37,247 nt of DNA from Desulfuromonadales bacterium (GTDB lineage: Bacteria; Desulfobacterota; Desulfuromonadia; Geobacterales; Pseudopelobacteraceae): NCBI GenBank assembly GCA_013377095.1, contig JACAAY010000048.1, positions 1 through 37,247 on the forward strand, in the 5' to 3' direction. The position numbers were made by a program, and so were the translations under genes. Positions within the stretch are counted from its first letter, which is position 1; the number at the start of each line of letters is the position of its first letter. The notes under the pieces are model-generated. The model worked only from the letters and a program-made list of their open reading frames with translations, was not told the origin of the DNA and ran no database searches. Shown here in pieces: positions 30,761 through 37,247 of this stretch.

Positions 30761-33748
30761 ATGAATAATTATGTATTTGCTGGAGATTGGATTAGGCATC
30801 ATGAATACGGGATTGGTCTTGTTAAGCGCTTAAGAGTCGGCCGTATGGCAGATGTTATATTTGATATTCAAGAACGGTTCGTAGAGGTAAAAAACTTAGA
30901 TAAACTAAGCGTTGTTGAACAGGAAAAACTTAATGTCGAACTGTTACAAAAACGAGAAAAGGCTTCCGTAGAAAGCCTATTATCAAAAGGGAACTTTGAT
31001 AAGGCGGAAATTCAGTATTTAAGTAAATGTGCATCTTGGTGGAATAGAGATGATTTTGATGAGCGTGTTATCAACATGAAATTTATAATTGAAGAAGATC
31101 GTTTAAAATCAGAGCATCTGGATAAATTTCGAAAATTTCAAGTTGAAAAGCTTGAGTTAGAAAAAATAGAAAGGTTACGGCTTGAACAACTAGAATTGGA
31201 GCGAATAAAAGAGCAAAAAAACAAACAAGATCAAATGCGATCTAAACTCAATGAATTGAGGTTTAACAGCTATCTATATGTCGATACTTTCTACAACGAA
31301 TTCTGTAAAGACTTCATCTTAGTCAATGAATATGAACGAGACAATGTAACGTTTGTAAAAGACTGGTTATCCAAGCATATCCCACCAGACAAAAGCGGTA
31401 AAATCCAATCACCCGACGATGAACAGGTTTCAGCCATCGGCGAGGTAAATCATCACACCCAGGTTGTTGCCCGCGCAGGCAGTGGCAAAACAACAACCAT
31501 AGTCAATCGAGCGCACTTCCTCCAAAAACATTGCGGAGTTGCACCCAGCGAAATGCTGCTTCTGGCTTTCAACAACAACGCCGCAGCAGAAATTGCAGAA
31601 CGACTGGATAAACGGCTCAATGGAAACACCCCTTTTACAATGACGTTTCATGCCTTGGCTTATGCACTTGTCCATCCTGAAGAAAGTATCCTCTATGACA
31701 ACCCGTCCGGCAACAATCTGGCTTTAAGCCGTGCCTTTCAAATCATCATAAATGATCACTTGAACCAGCCGGAATTTGAAATATTGATCCGCGAAATAAT
31801 GCTTGCGCACTTCCGGCAGGACTGGGAACGAATTCTAAAGGGTGGTCTCAACCTCAGCAAAGAGGAAATGATCCTGTTCCGTCGCTCACGCCTGAATGAA
31901 AGTCTCAGCGGGCACGCGGTAAAATCATTTGGCGAAAAAGTCATTGCTGATTTTTTGTTTGAGCACGATGTGACCTATAAATATGAACGGAATCATGACT
32001 GGAATAACATCAATTACCGTCCCGACTTTACTCTGTTCGCTACTGATAAATCCGGTGTAATCATAGAATATTTCGGCATGTCTGGGGATGCTGATTATGA
32101 TGAAATGTCCGAACAAAAGCGGGAGTATTGGCGAAAGAAACAAAATTGGCAATTATTGGAATACATACCATCTGACATCACTTCAGCAGGTGTAGCCTGT
32201 TTCAGGGAACAGCTCAAAGTTGATTTGGAATTATGCGGTATACCTTGTAAGCAGCTTTCTGAAGATGAAATATGGGATAAGCTCAAAAAAAGAGGCGTTA
32301 TTGATCGATTTACCGGGGCTATCAGAGGTTTTATTTTAAAATGCAGAAAGAATTGGCTGCTACCGAATGAATTATCAACGCTTATACAGGGCTTCGGTGT
32401 CCTTGATGAAACCGAACGATTGTTCAACAACCTTGCTTTGCATTTTTACAACGTTTACATGGAGAGGATTGACGCCACCGGTGAAGATGACTTTGATGGC
32501 TTGATGCAGAAAGCCACCATAAATATTGAAGCAGGCATTACCAGGTTTGATAGGAAAGCCGGAAGCGGAGATCTAAAGAACCTGCGTTACGTTTTCATCG
32601 ACGAATTTCAAGATTTTTCGGAACACTTTTGGAGACTCGTTGACGCCATGCGCAAGCAGAACCCGAATATCAAGTTTTTCTGCGTTGGTGATGATTGGCA
32701 GGCAATCAATGGCTTCGCCGGATCTGACCTGAAATTCTTCTCAAACTTTGAGAACCATTTTGAAAATTCACTCCAAAAATATATATCAACAAACTACCGA
32801 TCATCACAACTAATAGTCAATATTGGCAATAGCTTGATGGCCGGCTTAGGCAAACCAGCCCGATCTCACAAAGAATCTGCCGGCGAAGTTATTACTGCTG
32901 ATCTCTCAACATTCATGCCTACACTAACTGAACGGAAAAGGCACTCCACTGACAAAATCACACCGGCTGTAGCTCGGCTTGTATCTGACGCTCTCAACAT
33001 GGGATCTTCTATAGTGATGCTCAGCCGTAATAATTACCTTCCCTATTACTTGTCGGATGTGACGATGGAAACTCCTCCCGACAAAAAACTCGGACTGGAC
33101 GATTTTTTGCTTTCAGTGCGCTCTTATTTTCCGGAAGCCCTACATGACAGGATAAGCATATCCACTGCTCATAAATATAAAGGGAAGGAAAAACTGACCG
33201 TCATCATTTTGGACGCAATTGCACGATGCTATCCACTCATACACCCAGACTGGATATTTGCCAGAATACTGGGTGATGATCCCCGGAAAATTATTGAAGA
33301 AGAAAGACGCCTGTTCTATGTTGCGCTTACACGAGCGGTAGATAAACTCATCATCATCACTGAAAAAGATACGACCTCCGCATTCTTTGATGACATCCAA
33401 AGCAGATCAAAACCACCTTGCATTCATTGGGACAATTTCCCGCCACCGGCTGCAGTGGGTGAATATGGTGTTGTAGTAGTAAAAGTTACAAGCCAGGCGA
33501 CCCGAGGTAGTTCACCAACCTACAACCGTAGAGACTTGTTAAAAGCATGTGGTTATGACTGGGAAAGTACGGGTAAGGGATGGGCAAAAGGATTTTCTAC
33601 TCAGGCATTCGATTTAGAACTCGTAAAGCATGAAGTATGGGCAACAGATGCTGATGGCATTGAGGTTTGTTTGTATGATGAACAGCAAATTGAGCTGAAA
33701 AAGTATTTCGTTGACGGTGGTGTGTGGAGGGAGGTTGGGCTGACATAA
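30761..33748 (+). CDS. UvrD/Rep-like SF1 helicase with inserted PD-(D/E)XK-like domain
   Basis: A 995-aa protein. It has an SH3-like, CarD/DUF3553-type N-terminus (about 1-45, GDWIRHHEYGIGLVKRL), a charged coiled coil (about 90-170), then the SF1A core: Walker A GSGKT (Lys243), motif II DEFQD (614-618), motif III GDDWQAINGF (about 642), motif IV NYRSS, motif V TAHKYKGKE (about 805) and motif VI EERRLFYVALTRA (about 847). Between motifs Ia and II sits a nuclease-like insert with Glu392 (GEKVIADFL), Asp422 (YRPDFTL) and Glu436 (IIEYFG). A C-terminal W-rich region (TGKGWAKGF) is unassigned. ATG 30761 has GGAG eight bases upstream. The coding sequence is AT-rich. It is probably an anti-phage or repair enzyme acting on DNA ends. 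Confidence 0.85.
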   Translation: MNNYVFAGDWIRHHEYGIGLVKRLRVGRMADVIFDIQERFVEVKNLDKLSVVEQEKLNVELLQKREKASVESLLSKGNFDKAEIQYLSKCASWWNRDDFDERVINMKFIIEEDRLKSEHLDKFRKFQVEKLELEKIERLRLEQLELERIKEQKNKQDQMRSKLNELRFNSYLYVDTFYNEFCKDFILVNEYERDNVTFVKDWLSKHIPPDKSGKIQSPDDEQVSAIGEVNHHTQVVARAGSGKTTTIVNRAHFLQKHCGVAPSEMLLLAFNNNAAAEIAERLDKRLNGNTPFTMTFHALAYALVHPEESILYDNPSGNNLALSRAFQIIINDHLNQPEFEILIREIMLAHFRQDWERILKGGLNLSKEEMILFRRSRLNESLSGHAVKSFGEKVIADFLFEHDVTYKYERNHDWNNINYRPDFTLFATDKSGVIIEYFGMSGDADYDEMSEQKREYWRKKQNWQLLEYIPSDITSAGVACFREQLKVDLELCGIPCKQLSEDEIWDKLKKRGVIDRFTGAIRGFILKCRKNWLLPNELSTLIQGFGVLDETERLFNNLALHFYNVYMERIDATGEDDFDGLMQKATINIEAGITRFDRKAGSGDLKNLRYVFIDEFQDFSEHFWRLVDAMRKQNPNIKFFCVGDDWQAINGFAGSDLKFFSNFENHFENSLQKYISTNYRSSQLIVNIGNSLMAGLGKPARSHKESAGEVITADLSTFMPTLTERKRHSTDKITPAVARLVSDALNMGSSIVMLSRNNYLPYYLSDVTMETPPDKKLGLDDFLLSVRSYFPEALHDRISISTAHKYKGKEKLTVIILDAIARCYPLIHPDWIFARILGDDPRKIIEEERRLFYVALTRAVDKLIIITEKDTTSAFFDDIQSRSKPPCIHWDNFPPPAAVGEYGVVVVKVTSQATRGSSPTYNRRDLLKACGYDWESTGKGWAKGFSTQAFDLELVKHEVWATDADGIEVCLYDEQQIELKKYFVDGGVWREVGLT

Positions 33749-33850
33749 GAAAAAGTTCTTGAAATTAGAAAATAGACAAATGTCCAACAATGCTTGCGTC
33801 CCGCCCAAGAAAACGGCGGGCCAAAGCCATGCCCGCTAAAAGTCTTCTAT

Positions 33851-34225
33851 TCACAGAAACACCCGGTAATCAACATTGAGCGCCTTGGCCAATTTCCTGG
33901 CCGTTTCCTTGCCGATAGGGCGCTTGCCGTTCTCCATCTCGCTGATATGGTGCTGCGCAATCCCGGTCAACTCAGCAAGCTGTTTCTGGGTCAGTCCTTC
34001 CTTGCCCCTGCCGCCACGGATGCTGACGCCGCCACTATTCCATGCCATTTCCGGAAACACCTCTTCAACAGAATAGAAATCTTTTTCTTCCAATTCCCAT
34101 TCAGTGACATCTTCCACGTTCAGGGCTTGAGCCATGCGGCGCAACTTGATAACGCTCGACGGCGTTCCCCTGAATCTGACTTCTATCTGGTTTTCAATAG
34201 GGCGCTTTTTCGTGAGTGCCTGCAT
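33851..34225 (-). CDS. HigA-type XRE antitoxin
   Basis: A 124-aa protein. The C-terminal half is a classical XRE helix-turn-helix (EGLTQKQLAELTGIAQHHISEMENGKRPIGKETARKLAKALN, residues about 78-118). The N-terminal half (about 1-70) would wrap the toxin. It is the second gene of the pair, overlapping the toxin gene by 32 bases, which fits the toxin-first order of HigBA systems. It should neutralise the toxin and repress the shared promoter. The closest partner type is judged from layout, not from a database hit. Confidence 0.88.
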   Translation of the reverse strand: MQALTKKRPIENQIEVRFRGTPSSVIKLRRMAQALNVEDVTEWELEEKDFYSVEEVFPEMAWNSGGVSIRGGRGKEGLTQKQLAELTGIAQHHISEMENGKRPIGKETARKLAKALNVDYRVFL

Positions 34226-34478
34226 ATACGATCTCCACTACTCTTATTTCGTTACCGGATTCTTCCCAAACAGCAACGTATGTCGGCTTTCCGGTTTTGA
34301 TATGGCAATGGTGCCGGCGTGTTCTACCCTCCAGCTTGGAATAATTCTTCCAGTTACCGCGTACCGGCCCCGCTGTCATAATCTCTTTCAACAGAAGCAT
34401 GAGATTATCTCGCACACTCTCGGGCAGTTTTCTGGCTTGTTTCGCTGCCTTGCTGGTAAATCTTACAGTCCATTCCAT
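34194..34478 (-). CDS. RelE/HigB-type mRNA interferase toxin
   Basis: A 94-aa protein with the RelE-superfamily fold pattern: the helical N-terminus FTSKAAKQARKLPESVRDNLMLLL, a central strand with the basic cluster GRTRRHHCHIK, and the end VVEIVYAGTHEKAPY, where His and Tyr occupy positions of RelE/HigB active-site residues. Members cut mRNA, often on the ribosome. It is located between the integrase and the antitoxin, and its promoter overlaps the integrase 3' end. In an island this pair would stabilise the element by post-segregational killing or act against phage. Confidence 0.88.
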   Translation of the reverse strand: MEWTVRFTSKAAKQARKLPESVRDNLMLLLKEIMTAGPVRGNWKNYSKLEGRTRRHHCHIKTGKPTYVAVWEESGNEIRVVEIVYAGTHEKAPY

Positions 34479-34485
34479 CGATCAT

Positions 34486-34513
34486 ATTATCCCATCAATT
34501 GGTATATGGTCAA
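34486..34513 (-). promoter_or_regulatory. Promoter of the toxin-antitoxin pair
   Basis: On the minus strand TTGACC (plus 34508-34513) and GATAAT (plus 34486-34491) are separated by 16 bases. The predicted start point lies at or next to the toxin ATG at 34478, so the transcript would have almost no leader. No Shine-Dalgarno is visible. Confidence 0.55.
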
Positions 34514-35787
34514 GAGGCTCTTTTGCTGGCGTTTATCGGAATGACCTTGTTTTCCGTGCCGGTGATGATGCTGTTCAGCTTGCGTTCCCAGGCTTCGAGG
34601 GCTTGCTGTTTTTCCTTGTCGTACCGGTTCAGGTTGTAGGTTCTGATAATGCCCTGCTTGACATGGTTCAGAAGTGAATCGATGACCTCATCCATGAAAC
34701 CGATCTGGGACATGAAGGTCGCCGCCGTGCGCCGTCCGTCGTGCGGGGTGAAGGCATCGATTCCCAGGCGGTTTTCCGTTACCGGCTTGCCATCGGAATC
34801 AAATACCGGCTTGCCTTTATGCAGAACCGGCCATGCTAGGTTCCGCCTGACTGCGTGCGCCAGGGCATTGACTTCAATCGGCTTCACCTTGCCCTCGTGC
34901 GGGCACGGGAAGATGTAACCCTTTCCGGTTGTGTCGCCTATCAACTCAAGCGCTAGGTCGGTCAAATAAACACGGTGCTCCTTGCCGTTTTTGGCTCTCT
35001 TCGACGGAATTGTCCACCATCGGCCGTCAATCTCGCTTGAGTGCATTCCGACAACTTCACCCGGACGTTGTGCCGTAACGAATATCAGCCTGAGAGCACG
35101 TTGGATCTCGTCCGTTACGCCTGCAGCCTCCAGGCTTTTCCAAAGGGTCCTTATCTCGGTTTCGGACAAGATGCGTTCCCGGCGGTTCAGAGGGGCGGGC
35201 ATTTTGACGCCGATGCAAGGTGAGTGCTTGATTATGTCGCGTTCAACCGCAAAATTGAACATCTTACGGATACATTTGAAATTCCCGTTTGCACTTCCAG
35301 GCGCGCCGCGCTCCATGATCTTCTCCAGCAGCAGCACAACGTCGCGCTTGGTTATGTCGGCGGCCTTGCGGCTTCCCCAGACCGGCAGAGCGTCCTTTTC
35401 GAGTATCCGCTTGTCTTCCTTCCAGCCGCGCTTCTGGACCTTCGCATGCTTCTCGATGTACTCGGTTATCAGGTCGGAAACCGTGGGAGCCTTCCGTCGC
35501 TCCTCCGCTGCCTGCTCCTTTTCGGCAACCGGGTCAATGCCGTTCTTGACTTTCTTTCTGGCATCATCGAACTTTCCCCGTGCTGTCTCCAGGGAAACCT
35601 CTGGATAGCTTCCCAGGTTCAATTCCCGCCGCTTGCCGTCAAAGGCATAGGCATACAGCCACGTCTTGACGCCGGATGGCATGACGCGGATGGTGAAGCC
35701 GTTACCCTCTCCCCGGATGTATTTTTTTTCTTCCGGCTTCAGCTTCCTGATCATGATGTCGGTGAACACGATTTGTTTCTTGCTCAT
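34510..35787 (-). CDS. int: P4-type tyrosine integrase of the island
   Basis: A 425-aa integrase with an N-terminal DUF4102 arm-binding domain (about 1-90, IRKLKPEEKKYIRGEGNGFTIRV...ELNLGSYPEVSLETARGK), a SAM-like core-binding domain (about 100-205) and a catalytic domain with Arg241 (AQRPGEVVG), His349 and Arg352 (HDGRR), a later His in LLNHVKQG and the nucleophile Tyr384 (IRTYNLNRYD). All catalytic residues are present. The start codon lies 199 bases from attR with GGGAG five bases upstream, and arm-type repeats cover the promoter area, so integration and expression are probably cross-regulated. It should catalyse site-specific exchange in tRNA-Arg. Confidence 0.95.
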   Translation of the reverse strand: MSKKQIVFTDIMIRKLKPEEKKYIRGEGNGFTIRVMPSGVKTWLYAYAFDGKRRELNLGSYPEVSLETARGKFDDARKKVKNGIDPVAEKEQAAEERRKAPTVSDLITEYIEKHAKVQKRGWKEDKRILEKDALPVWGSRKAADITKRDVVLLLEKIMERGAPGSANGNFKCIRKMFNFAVERDIIKHSPCIGVKMPAPLNRRERILSETEIRTLWKSLEAAGVTDEIQRALRLIFVTAQRPGEVVGMHSSEIDGRWWTIPSKRAKNGKEHRVYLTDLALELIGDTTGKGYIFPCPHEGKVKPIEVNALAHAVRRNLAWPVLHKGKPVFDSDGKPVTENRLGIDAFTPHDGRRTAATFMSQIGFMDEVIDSLLNHVKQGIIRTYNLNRYDKEKQQALEAWERKLNSIITGTENKVIPINASKRAS

Positions 35788-35800
35788 TTCAGCTCCCAGG

Positions 35801-35812
35801 TTTATTACGGTA
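35801..35812. other. Inverted copy of the arm-type motif
   Basis: TTTATTACGGTA is the reverse complement of one arm-type 12-mer with one change. It lies just upstream of the integrase start and next to the direct pair at 35823-35846. Confidence 0.5.
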
Positions 35813-35822
35813 TGAAATTCCG

Positions 35823-35846
35823 TGCCGTATTAAATGCCGTAATAAA
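35823..35846. other. Right arm-type integrase binding site pair (inferred)
   Basis: Exact 24-bp copy of 24638-24661, containing TGCCGTATTAAA and TGCCGTAATAAA in tandem. Between this block and attR the DNA is AT-rich with no gene. Confidence 0.7.
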
Positions 35847-35985
35847 CTTCCGTGCTAGGATGAAATTTGCTGAAAAGGAATGAGCATAAAATTAGATCTT
35901 AACTACTTGTTTGTCAATGTGTTTTAAGGAATATTTGAAACATTATGAAAGAGAGAGAAACCATCTGAAATATAAATTTATATAA

Positions 35986-36033
35986 ACTACGAATCCGTAG
36001 GTCGGGAGTTCGAATCTCTCCAAGCGCGCCAAT
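35986..36033 (+). repeat. attR, 48-bp direct repeat (partial tRNA-Arg copy)
   Basis: Exact copy of 24547-24594. It lacks the tRNA 5' half and is therefore not a functional tRNA. Confidence 0.96.
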
Positions 36034-36040
36034 TATTACA

Positions 36041-36072
36041 AGAGGTTAGCTTGTCAGCTAGCCTCTTTTTTT
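36041..36072 (+). terminator. Original chromosomal terminator of tRNA-Arg, displaced
   Basis: AGAGGTTAGCT pairs with AGCTAGCCTCT around TGTC and is followed by seven T residues. It lies eight bases after attR and mirrors the element-borne terminator at 24603. Confidence 0.88.
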
Positions 36073-36133
36073 ATATTCTGACGCAGATTTTGACACAGAT
36101 GATCTAACAGTTGGAAGAAAGAAATAAAAAAAT

Positions 36134-36168
36134 TCCGGGTCCCTTGTTATGGTCCCGGTTTTCTTTTG
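36134..36168. terminator. Possible bidirectional terminator hairpin
   Basis: CCGGG/CCCGG with inner CC/GG, followed by TTTTCTTTT on the plus strand and TTTTTTT on the minus strand. Imperfect stem. It may end transcription arriving from either side; no gene lies between it and the P-II terminator. Confidence 0.45.
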
Positions 36169-36213
36169 GTTGTGATCATGGTGGGGGGTATGGATTCGAG
36201 CATCTTTCGCTGG

Positions 36214-36251
36214 AAAAAAAGCCCCGCATACAAGGAGGGGGTATGCGAGGC
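36214..36251 (-). terminator. Terminator 1 of a triplicated family, after the P-II-like gene
   Basis: On the minus strand GCCTCGCATAC pairs with GTATGCGGGGC (11 bp with one G-U) around CCCTCCTT and is followed by seven T residues. Confidence 0.88.
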
Positions 36252-36362
36252 AATAGACTATTGTTAAATTAACTGTGGCACATCAGTTCGGATTTTCTTG
36301 TGATGGGGAACACAACTGAGAGGATTGAAGAACATTTATCCGTCAGGATGTCCATCAGCCAC

Positions 36363-36665
36363 TCAGATTGCTTCAAGATATGGGCGTATGGCGATCCGGC
36401 AATCTTCCTTGCACTCGGTTCTGGCAATGGAGCCAATAGCCTCGACGATCTTTCCCGCCGAATCGTCCGCCGCAATGATCTCGAGTTTTGCCTTCTCAAC
36501 GAGATTTGCTACGAACCTGGCACCGCGAAAGATCATTACCTGCCCCTTCTGATGACTGTGGGTAATGACGTCGCATTCCATGAAATCTTCGACACCGATT
36601 TCATCGAGGGCGCACCGCACCTCTTCCAGCTTGAGTCGATTTATGACGGCTTCTATCAGTTTCAT
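36363..36665 (-). CDS. P-II (GlnB/GlnK)-like signalling protein with altered loops
   Basis: A 100-aa protein colinear with P-II: MKLIEAVINRLKLEEVRCAL, T-loop segment HQKGQVMIFRGARF and KAKLEIIAADD. Gln39 and Lys40 are retained at the positions seen in E. coli GlnB, but Tyr51, the uridylylation site, is Phe51, and Tyr46 is Phe46. The B-loop TGKIGDGK (83-90) reads T-E-C-K-E-D-C-R, losing the glycines and gaining two cysteines. The C-terminal RIRTGE tail is missing. It is therefore a P-II-like trimer that is probably not uridylylated and may not bind ATP in the usual way. The ATG at 36665 has GGAGG six bases upstream. The preceding leader is about 340 bases long. Confidence 0.78.
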   Translation of the reverse strand: MKLIEAVINRLKLEEVRCALDEIGVEDFMECDVITHSHQKGQVMIFRGARFVANLVEKAKLEIIAADDSAGKIVEAIGSIARTECKEDCRIAIRPYLEAI

Positions 36666-37000
36666 GCCAGACCTCCGCGTGTAGAATATCCTTCCTGCAC
36701 AATAATTCTGAGACATCAAATAGGGTCTACACTACACGATGTGTGCCAAGTCGGTTCATGTTTATTCTGGCATAAATCAGGCTGGTTAGCTGTTGTGTGC
36801 TTTGCCATGACAAGGGGCGTGCCGAAAAGGTGTGCAGGCCATCAAGGTCTGCCCGGGAAGTAGTCACAATGCTGCTCCTCCTGCTGGTTGGTAAATCTGG
36901 GAATAGAATGCCCCCCGGAGGAGGGGACTCCCGGGCTCCTCGACCCATTCTGGAAAGTTTTTCTATGTTGGTCGGTTTTCGCCTCCACTTTCTCTGTATA
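36666..37000 (-). promoter_or_regulatory. Long leader of the P-II-like gene with a GC-rich hairpin
   Basis: On the minus strand CCCGGGAG and CTCCGGG form a bulged stem (about 36915-36936), followed by GGAGGAGC and a CCCGGG near 36852-36858 that could alternately pair with it. No known riboswitch consensus was recognised and no credible protein gene is seen. Confidence 0.35.
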
Positions 37001-37039
37001 TAAAAGTGCCCCGCATACAGGAGGAATTGTATACGAGGC
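37001..37039 (-). terminator. Terminator 2 of the triplicated family
   Basis: On the minus strand GCCTCGTATAC pairs with GTATGCGGGGC (two G-U pairs) around AATTCCTCCT, followed by a short T-rich tail. It follows the small gene at 37054-37197. Confidence 0.75.
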
Positions 37040-37053
37040 AAAGGAGTCTACGT

Positions 37054-37197
37054 CTAAGTTGATTGTGACACATACTTTCGGAATATCAAGCACTGGGGCT
37101 CGTCAGTTTCGACCTCGTACCCTCTTCGCCGGAGCAGTTTCATCTGGTCGGAGTTCAGGGCGTCCGGGTTGCTGACCCCCTGATTCTGGGGGCACAT
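37054..37197 (-). CDS. Small hypothetical protein
   Basis: A 47-aa reading frame between two related terminators. It has a hydrophilic, charge-balanced sequence (MKLLRRRGYEVETDEPQCLIFRKY) that looks protein-like, with two cysteines and no membrane segment. No clear Shine-Dalgarno precedes the ATG, and an in-frame GTG three codons upstream is an alternative start. Its position as the sole frame of a short transcription unit is the main support. I do not recognise it. Confidence 0.4.
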   Translation of the reverse strand: MCPQNQGVSNPDALNSDQMKLLRRRGYEVETDEPQCLIFRKYVSQST

Positions 37198-37215
37198 ATC
37201 GTTCACTCGACGAAT

Positions 37216-37247
37216 AAAAAAACGCCCCGTATACAAGGAGGATGAAA
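37216..37247 (-). terminator. Terminator 3 of the triplicated family (partial at window end)
   Basis: The 3' arm GTATACGGGGC, the loop with CCTCCTT and seven T residues are present; the 5' arm lies beyond the window. It should end a minus-strand gene to the right. Confidence 0.7.

Larger units (their letters stand above)
24547..36033. mobile_element. Integrated genomic island in tRNA-Arg
   Basis: About 11.4 kb delimited by perfect 48-bp direct repeats of the tRNA-Arg 3' half. Contents from left to right are: an own terminator, arm sites, two tandem structured RNAs, strong stem-loops, a tyrosine recombinase, AlpA-like and DUF5659-like small genes, a TOPRIM-RepA primase/helicase, an AT-rich unknown gene plus a UvrD-like helicase-nuclease, a HigBA-type pair and a P4-type integrase whose start faces the right repeat. 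No conjugation, capsid or packaging genes are seen, so it resembles a mobilisable or satellite-type island rather than a full prophage or ICE. Confidence 0.95.

Noticed and set aside
33800..33820. Hairpin CCCGCC/GGCGGG between helicase and antitoxin genes as a terminator
   Set aside because: No T run follows on either strand, so termination cannot be claimed.
35986..36033. A second tRNA-Arg gene
   Set aside because: Only the 3' half is present; it is the attR repeat.
36900..36990. GEMM-type cyclic-di-GMP riboswitch in the P-II leader
   Set aside because: GEMM riboswitches are common in Geobacter, but the conserved core bases are not found here.
36727..37093. Minus-strand reading frames of 83-104 codons in the P-II leader
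   Set aside because: They cross a terminator hairpin, lack ribosome-binding sites and have unprotein-like composition.

Overview
The window looks like a chromosomal segment of a Geobacter-like deltaproteobacterium (Desulfuromonadota/Geobacteraceae). This is inferred from multi-PAS hybrid histidine kinases, a stand-alone atpZ-atpI-atpB-atpE F0 operon beside hemL, and a yebC-msrA-ruvC-ruvA group. No 16S or other marker gene is present, so the assignment is by gene content only.

Left part (1-7400): a tightly packed plus-strand operon of hybrid histidine kinase, corrinoid protein, MtaA/UroD-like protein, DUF1638 protein and a second hybrid kinase, with a single-domain receiver encoded convergently. 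It looks like a methyl-transfer or corrinoid module wired to two sensors. The first kinase starts in the middle of a PAS domain and is probably frameshifted at its 5' end. The methyltransferase-like protein lacks the zinc-ligand cysteines of its family.

Middle part (7440-24500), mostly housekeeping: a DUF4139 secreted protein, tRNA-Cys, a lipoprotein, yebC, msrA, ruvC, ruvA (no ruvB follows), an orphan Cas6-like RAMP protein, a FadR/PdhR-type regulator, a ketopantoate reductase family protein, atpE/B/I/Z, hemL, a DUF2288 protein, pepN, an HU protein, an Rrf2 regulator, and a four-gene envelope-stress operon (Spy-like protein, ECF sigma, anti-sigma, membrane-anchored Spy-like sensor). A textbook ECF promoter precedes that last operon.

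Island (24547-36033): an 11.4-kb integrated element sits in the 3' half of tRNA-Arg(ACG), bounded by a perfect 48-bp direct repeat. It carries its own terminator behind the tRNA, arm-type repeats at both ends, a P4-type integrase at the right end, a second tyrosine recombinase near the left end, an AlpA-like regulator, a TOPRIM-RepA primase/helicase, a HigBA-type toxin-antitoxin pair, and an AT-rich cargo pair: an unknown 230-aa protein and a 995-aa UvrD-like helicase with an inserted PD-(D/E)XK-like domain, probably anti-phage. The left 1.4 kb of the island has no credible protein gene. It holds two diverged tandem copies of a structured RNA of about 370 nt with compensatory base changes, followed by several perfect hairpins and a clean three-way junction. 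This is the strongest candidate here for something undescribed.

Right part (36034-37247): the original tRNA terminator, a P-II-like protein that has lost the uridylylation tyrosine and the B-loop glycines, and three related minus-strand terminators separating short transcription units.
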